Shown piece by piece: positions 61,098 through 64,000 of a stretch of DNA of 64,000 nucleotides (position 1 is the stretch's first letter; the number at the start of each line of letters is the position of its first letter). The notes below the pieces were generated by a model that did not search any database, had not been told where the DNA came from, and saw only the letters and a program-made list of their open reading frames with translations. The translations under genes were made by a program, and so were the position numbers. This DNA comes from Kastovskya adunca ATA6-11-RM4 (GTDB lineage Bacteria; Cyanobacteriota; Cyanobacteriia; Cyanobacteriales; Coleofasciculaceae), in NCBI GenBank assembly GCA_019359445.1, contig JAHHHJ010000007.1, forward strand, positions 176,142 through 240,141. Direction: 5' to 3'.

Positions 61098-63635
61098 TTA
61101 ATAACCAACGATAATTGCCCAGAGACTAATCCCCAGTACTACTGCACCGAGATGTTGTAGGAGAAGCGATCGCATTGACTGGCGACTAATTTTTTGAGTG
61201 AGGAGCGCTGACAGCAGCACCCCAGCAATTAGCGTTGTCCCTTGTAAAAAGGCAATCACCGCCGGGTGAGCGACAAATACAGGCAACCCTTCCCCACTAA
61301 AACCAAATGTCGCCAACGTCACTGGCAAAATTCGTCCTCCTTCTCCTAAACCCAGACGCAGATAGTGAGCCAAATTTGCCGCTAACACCAAGGGTAAATA
61401 GCCATAAGCCAGTTCTACAAAAGAGCGAGGTTTGGGACTTTTAATCACCCTATGCCACAACTGCATCCCACCATAAGCAATTAAGGGGATAGCGGCAGGA
61501 ATACTTAAAGCCACCAGAGATAAACCCAAATGGGGCAAAAATTGCGTTAAATCCACTGCCAATCCCAACTCATTCTGCAACTCTGGGAGGCGATGCAAAA
61601 ATACTCCACCCAAGAGCAACAGCAACAACGCTACCTCGTAAGTGCGAGGAATGTGAGTCGTCCAAAGCTCAATTCCCGGCGGACGCAGATTCACTTCGAC
61701 GGAACGGTGAGGACAGGCTTTGAGACAAGTCATGCACAGCACGCAGTCCCGGTTATCTTGCAATTGAGCGGGGTGAGAGTACAGGGGGCAGCCGTTTGTT
61801 GCCATGCCTTCCCCTTTTTGCGGCCCCCCCTTATAACACTGAAAGGTGGTACATTCCGCCGAACATGTCCCCTGCTGCGCCCGCAATTCCGTCATCGACA
61901 GCTTGGCAAACAGCCCATTCATCCCACCAATCGGACATAGATAGCGGCACCAAAAGCGGCGCTCAAAAATGGCTGAGCAAATCATTGCCCCAGCGGTAAT
62001 CAGCAACAGCAGGCAAGCAGAGAGATAAGCGGTGTTTTCTAAATCCCACAGCTCTTCCCATAGGAAAATTAAGATAAATAAGCCAAATAAAAACCATCCG
62101 CCCCACTTTTCCGCAGACTCTCGCGGCCATCGCTTCAACTGTCGCGGCCATAACCATAGGGAAAGCTTCTGCGTCACTTCGCCGTAAATCATGAAGGGGC
62201 AAACTGCACACCAAAGCCGTCCGACAAAGGGAAAACCAATCAAGACCAAGGGCCACCACCATGCCCAAAATAGATTTAAAGTGAAGTTTTCTTGCCGATT
62301 TTGCGGCCCAACAAATCCAATAATTACGATTAGGGCAAAAAACCATAAGGTAAAGCCGTAGTTAATCCGGTCTGGCCACCAGTCGCTACGAAGAAAATAC
62401 CGCAAGTTAGGGTAAGCATTGATCAGATTAAAGCGGAATTGCTTTTTCTTGCTCTGGGAGGGCCAAACAATTTCTTCGGTGAGTTCTTTCCCCTCTCCTA
62501 ACTGGACTAAGGCGCGTTCGAGTAGATTTTGCAACTCCCGCAAGTTACCGGGGAAGTCGTAGGCTTGGAGACGACGCAACGCTTCGGGAGTCACGCGGGG
62601 TTTGGCAGTGCCTTTGGTGCGGCACAAAAGGCTGATGTAGTAGTCCATCTGGTAGGTGATGTCAGCTTTTCGCACCCGGAGGGGTGGAACTTTAATCAGA
62701 TGACCAACCAGCGGGTCGAGTTTGGGCATTGCTTGCTCGGAAAGCATGACGATCCGAGCTTGATTAGTGCGAGGCTCTACGGAGGCGTCATTAGCACGGC
62801 TAATGGGAGTGTAGGTGTTAGTTTCCAGGAGGGTGATTAACTTGGGCACTAATTCTGGTGGCAGTTTCTCGATGTTGCTAAGAATTAAGGTGCCGTCGCT
62901 GAGTGATTCAATTAGTCCTGGTTTGCCACCTGCACGACCGAACAGTTCTGCGCCACTTACCTGCACGGTGCTGCAATCGATTTTGATCGCGGCTTCGCGT
63001 CGGTAGTTAGAACTAAAGTGAATTAATGCCGCCGTATTGTCTTTTTCCAGTCCTGGTTCGCCAAAAATCATCACCGACTTTTGGTCTTCGGCGGCTTTTT
63101 TAATTTGTTGTCGTAGCCGCACGGCATAGCGGCTTTTGCCGATCACTCCGCGTTTTGCTTTGCTGACTAAGTAAGGACGCAAGATGGTTTGACGCTCTTG
63201 CTCGTTGCCGAGTTGAGAAGAGAGTTGCGCGAGTTCTTGAGCGATTCCCGGTGAGAAGGATTGGGCAATTTCAGGATACTGACTGGCTAATGCCTGAAAC
63301 TTTGCGGCAGGTACAACCCAGAGATGGCATTCGCTGAGGGTTTTTGTGGTTCTTTGAGCGGGTTGGTTTAAGATCAACTCTTGCAGGTGGATAATCGCTC
63401 CTGGTAACCAACTGACTGACCAAGCAGTGCTGGTTTGACTGGTGCGATCGCTTTCTAGCTGTCCCTGTTGCAGAATATAGAGATTTTTAACCGTTGTGTC
63501 TTCAACCGCTAGACGCTGGTCGGCAGGCACAACTTCTTCTTCCATGACTTGCGCGATCGCCTCTAAAACTTCTGGGGAAAGTTTCTCCAAGGCTGTCCGT
63601 TCTCGTAGCCAGGTGACTAAATCGGGCGCTGTCAT
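61098..63635 (-). CDS. cNMP-like / degenerate AAA (NtrC-like) / polyferredoxin membrane fusion protein
   Basis: 845 residues in one chain. Residues about 1-130 resemble a cyclic-nucleotide-binding domain (NLYILQQGQLESD, LPGAIIHLQELIL). Residues about 160-395 resemble the AAA domain of NtrC-type enhancer-binding proteins: ELFG (230-233), LRVRKADI, and PGNLRELQNLLERAL (362-376) are kept. However, the Walker A reads GEPGLEKD (192-199), the Walker B region reads LILSNIE (250-256) with Asp-Glu lost, and the GAFTGA loop is absent. Residues about 425-845 are a membrane module with about eight or more helices and iron-sulfur motifs: CAVCP (476), CRYLCP (563), CSAEC...C...C (591-616) and CVLCMTCLKACP (631-642), like NapH/NosR/CcoG-type proteins. 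There is no HTH. A membrane redox sensor is plausible, but no partner is adjacent. Confidence 0.85.
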   Translation of the reverse strand: MTAPDLVTWLRERTALEKLSPEVLEAIAQVMEEEVVPADQRLAVEDTTVKNLYILQQGQLESDRTSQTSTAWSVSWLPGAIIHLQELILNQPAQRTTKTLSECHLWVVPAAKFQALASQYPEIAQSFSPGIAQELAQLSSQLGNEQERQTILRPYLVSKAKRGVIGKSRYAVRLRQQIKKAAEDQKSVMIFGEPGLEKDNTAALIHFSSNYRREAAIKIDCSTVQVSGAELFGRAGGKPGLIESLSDGTLILSNIEKLPPELVPKLITLLETNTYTPISRANDASVEPRTNQARIVMLSEQAMPKLDPLVGHLIKVPPLRVRKADITYQMDYYISLLCRTKGTAKPRVTPEALRRLQAYDFPGNLRELQNLLERALVQLGEGKELTEEIVWPSQSKKKQFRFNLINAYPNLRYFLRSDWWPDRINYGFTLWFFALIVIIGFVGPQNRQENFTLNLFWAWWWPLVLIGFPFVGRLWCAVCPFMIYGEVTQKLSLWLWPRQLKRWPRESAEKWGGWFLFGLFILIFLWEELWDLENTAYLSACLLLLITAGAMICSAIFERRFWCRYLCPIGGMNGLFAKLSMTELRAQQGTCSAECTTFQCYKGGPQKGEGMATNGCPLYSHPAQLQDNRDCVLCMTCLKACPHRSVEVNLRPPGIELWTTHIPRTYEVALLLLLLGGVFLHRLPELQNELGLAVDLTQFLPHLGLSLVALSIPAAIPLIAYGGMQLWHRVIKSPKPRSFVELAYGYLPLVLAANLAHYLRLGLGEGGRILPVTLATFGFSGEGLPVFVAHPAVIAFLQGTTLIAGVLLSALLTQKISRQSMRSLLLQHLGAVVLGISLWAIIVGY

Positions 63636-64000
63636 AGTGAGGACTCCCTGTGTAGTACCTTATATCCTACGATCGCGGATCAAAAGTCGGCTTGAGAAGA
63701 TTTATTGGCATGAGTACTGAAGTCCTCACTACAAACTAATTGAAAAAATATGGCTTCACCTAGTTTGATTTGTTCCCCCCCTGATTGCTCAAGAGTGACT
63801 GTTAATTAATATTGCCGCTGATTTTTTCCACGTCCCTAGTTACAAAATCTATCAAATTACTACTTTGCATCACTAGACCTCTTGCATAAGTCGAATAGAC
63901 CCCCCTTAATCCCCCCTTAGTAAGGGGTGAGACTTGAAATCTTGCCCCCTCCCCTTACTAAGGGGAGGGTTGGGGACTCACAGGTGTAGGTTTTTTACAA
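63636..64000. other. Intergenic region with a partial palindromic repeat at the right edge
   Basis: Upstream of the fusion gene. The first 230 bp is AT-rich and promoter-like. From 63875 the sequence AGACCTCTTGCATAAGTC, like the end repeats of several cyanobacterial insertion elements, starts a repeat region. Two palindromes, CCCCTTAGTAAGGGG (63913-63927) and CCCCTTACTAAGGGG (63951-63965), lie inside. The element continues past the window, so its other end is not seen. Confidence 0.5.

Overview
The window reads as chromosomal DNA of a cyanobacterium. The palindrome GCGATCGC (HIP1) recurs throughout. Several genes belong to oxygenic phototrophs: a 31-residue PetL-type cytochrome b6f peptide, two Vipp1/PspA-family proteins, a CpcS-type phycobiliprotein lyase, a PAP/fibrillin protein, an RpaB/Ycf27-type response regulator, a DUF3134 protein and a SecA without the C-terminal zinc motif. 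Giant repeat adhesins, CHAT and WD40 proteins, SLH proteins and many intergenic repeats suggest a larger-genome, probably filamentous species; that last step is inference.

Layout. 1-3.3 kb: the 5' part of a giant minus-strand surface protein (DUF4347, lamin-tail-like and cadherin-like repeats) that runs off the left edge. 3.9-8.3 kb: a minus-strand cation exchanger and an ECF-type transporter (S component, fused double ATPase, T component). 9-10.2 kb: a small cryptic ORF, a conserved hypothetical gene, a MITE-like element and petL. 10.3-14.8 kb: aroB and secA. 15-22.6 kb: GST, GlsB/YeaQ-type protein, glycosyltransferase-TPR, response regulator, ribbon-helix-helix protein, DUF3134, PAP/fibrillin, PD-(D/E)XK nuclease and HAD phosphatase. 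22.6-27.8 kb: lipoprotein, small membrane protein, HEAT-repeat protein, cpcS and a hypothetical protein. 27.8-35.6 kb: an SLH/beta-helix surface protein divergent from a GldA/GldF/GldG-like ABC operon with a DUF4340 protein, then a stomatin-like protein. 35.7-43.1 kb: folP, tpiA, a membrane WD40 protein, an aminotransferase, a thioredoxin and the remains of a TnpB-type insertion element. 43.1-50.7 kb: tandem Vipp1/PspA paralogues, a CHAT protease-like protein, a proline-rich membrane protein and speA. 50.9-63.6 kb: sugar nucleotidyltransferase, scpA with a LapA-domain gene, AI-2E family exporter, pdxH, a rhomboid-like protein, hemW, PIN-TRAM protein, cupin, J-domain protein, FKBP, and a large cNMP-like / AAA-like / polyferredoxin membrane fusion.

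Most genes are housekeeping and arranged singly or in short runs. The clear co-transcribed units are the ECF S-A-T genes, the Gld-like ABC genes and lapA-scpA.

The most unusual items are these. (1) The 845-residue fusion at 61098-63635 joins an enhancer-binding-protein-like AAA module with ruined ATP-binding motifs to a NapH/NosR-type iron-sulfur membrane module, in a phylum not known to use sigma-54. (2) The ECF ATPase has both H-loop histidines and one catalytic glutamate replaced. (3) The rhomboid has Asn at the catalytic Ser position. (4) A three-part dispersed repeat occupies three separate convergent gene junctions. (5) A perfect 12-bp palindrome lies between a small RHH-like gene and a truncated tnpB. 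(6) A very strong terminator upstream of the second Vipp1/PspA gene has no visible gene in front of it.
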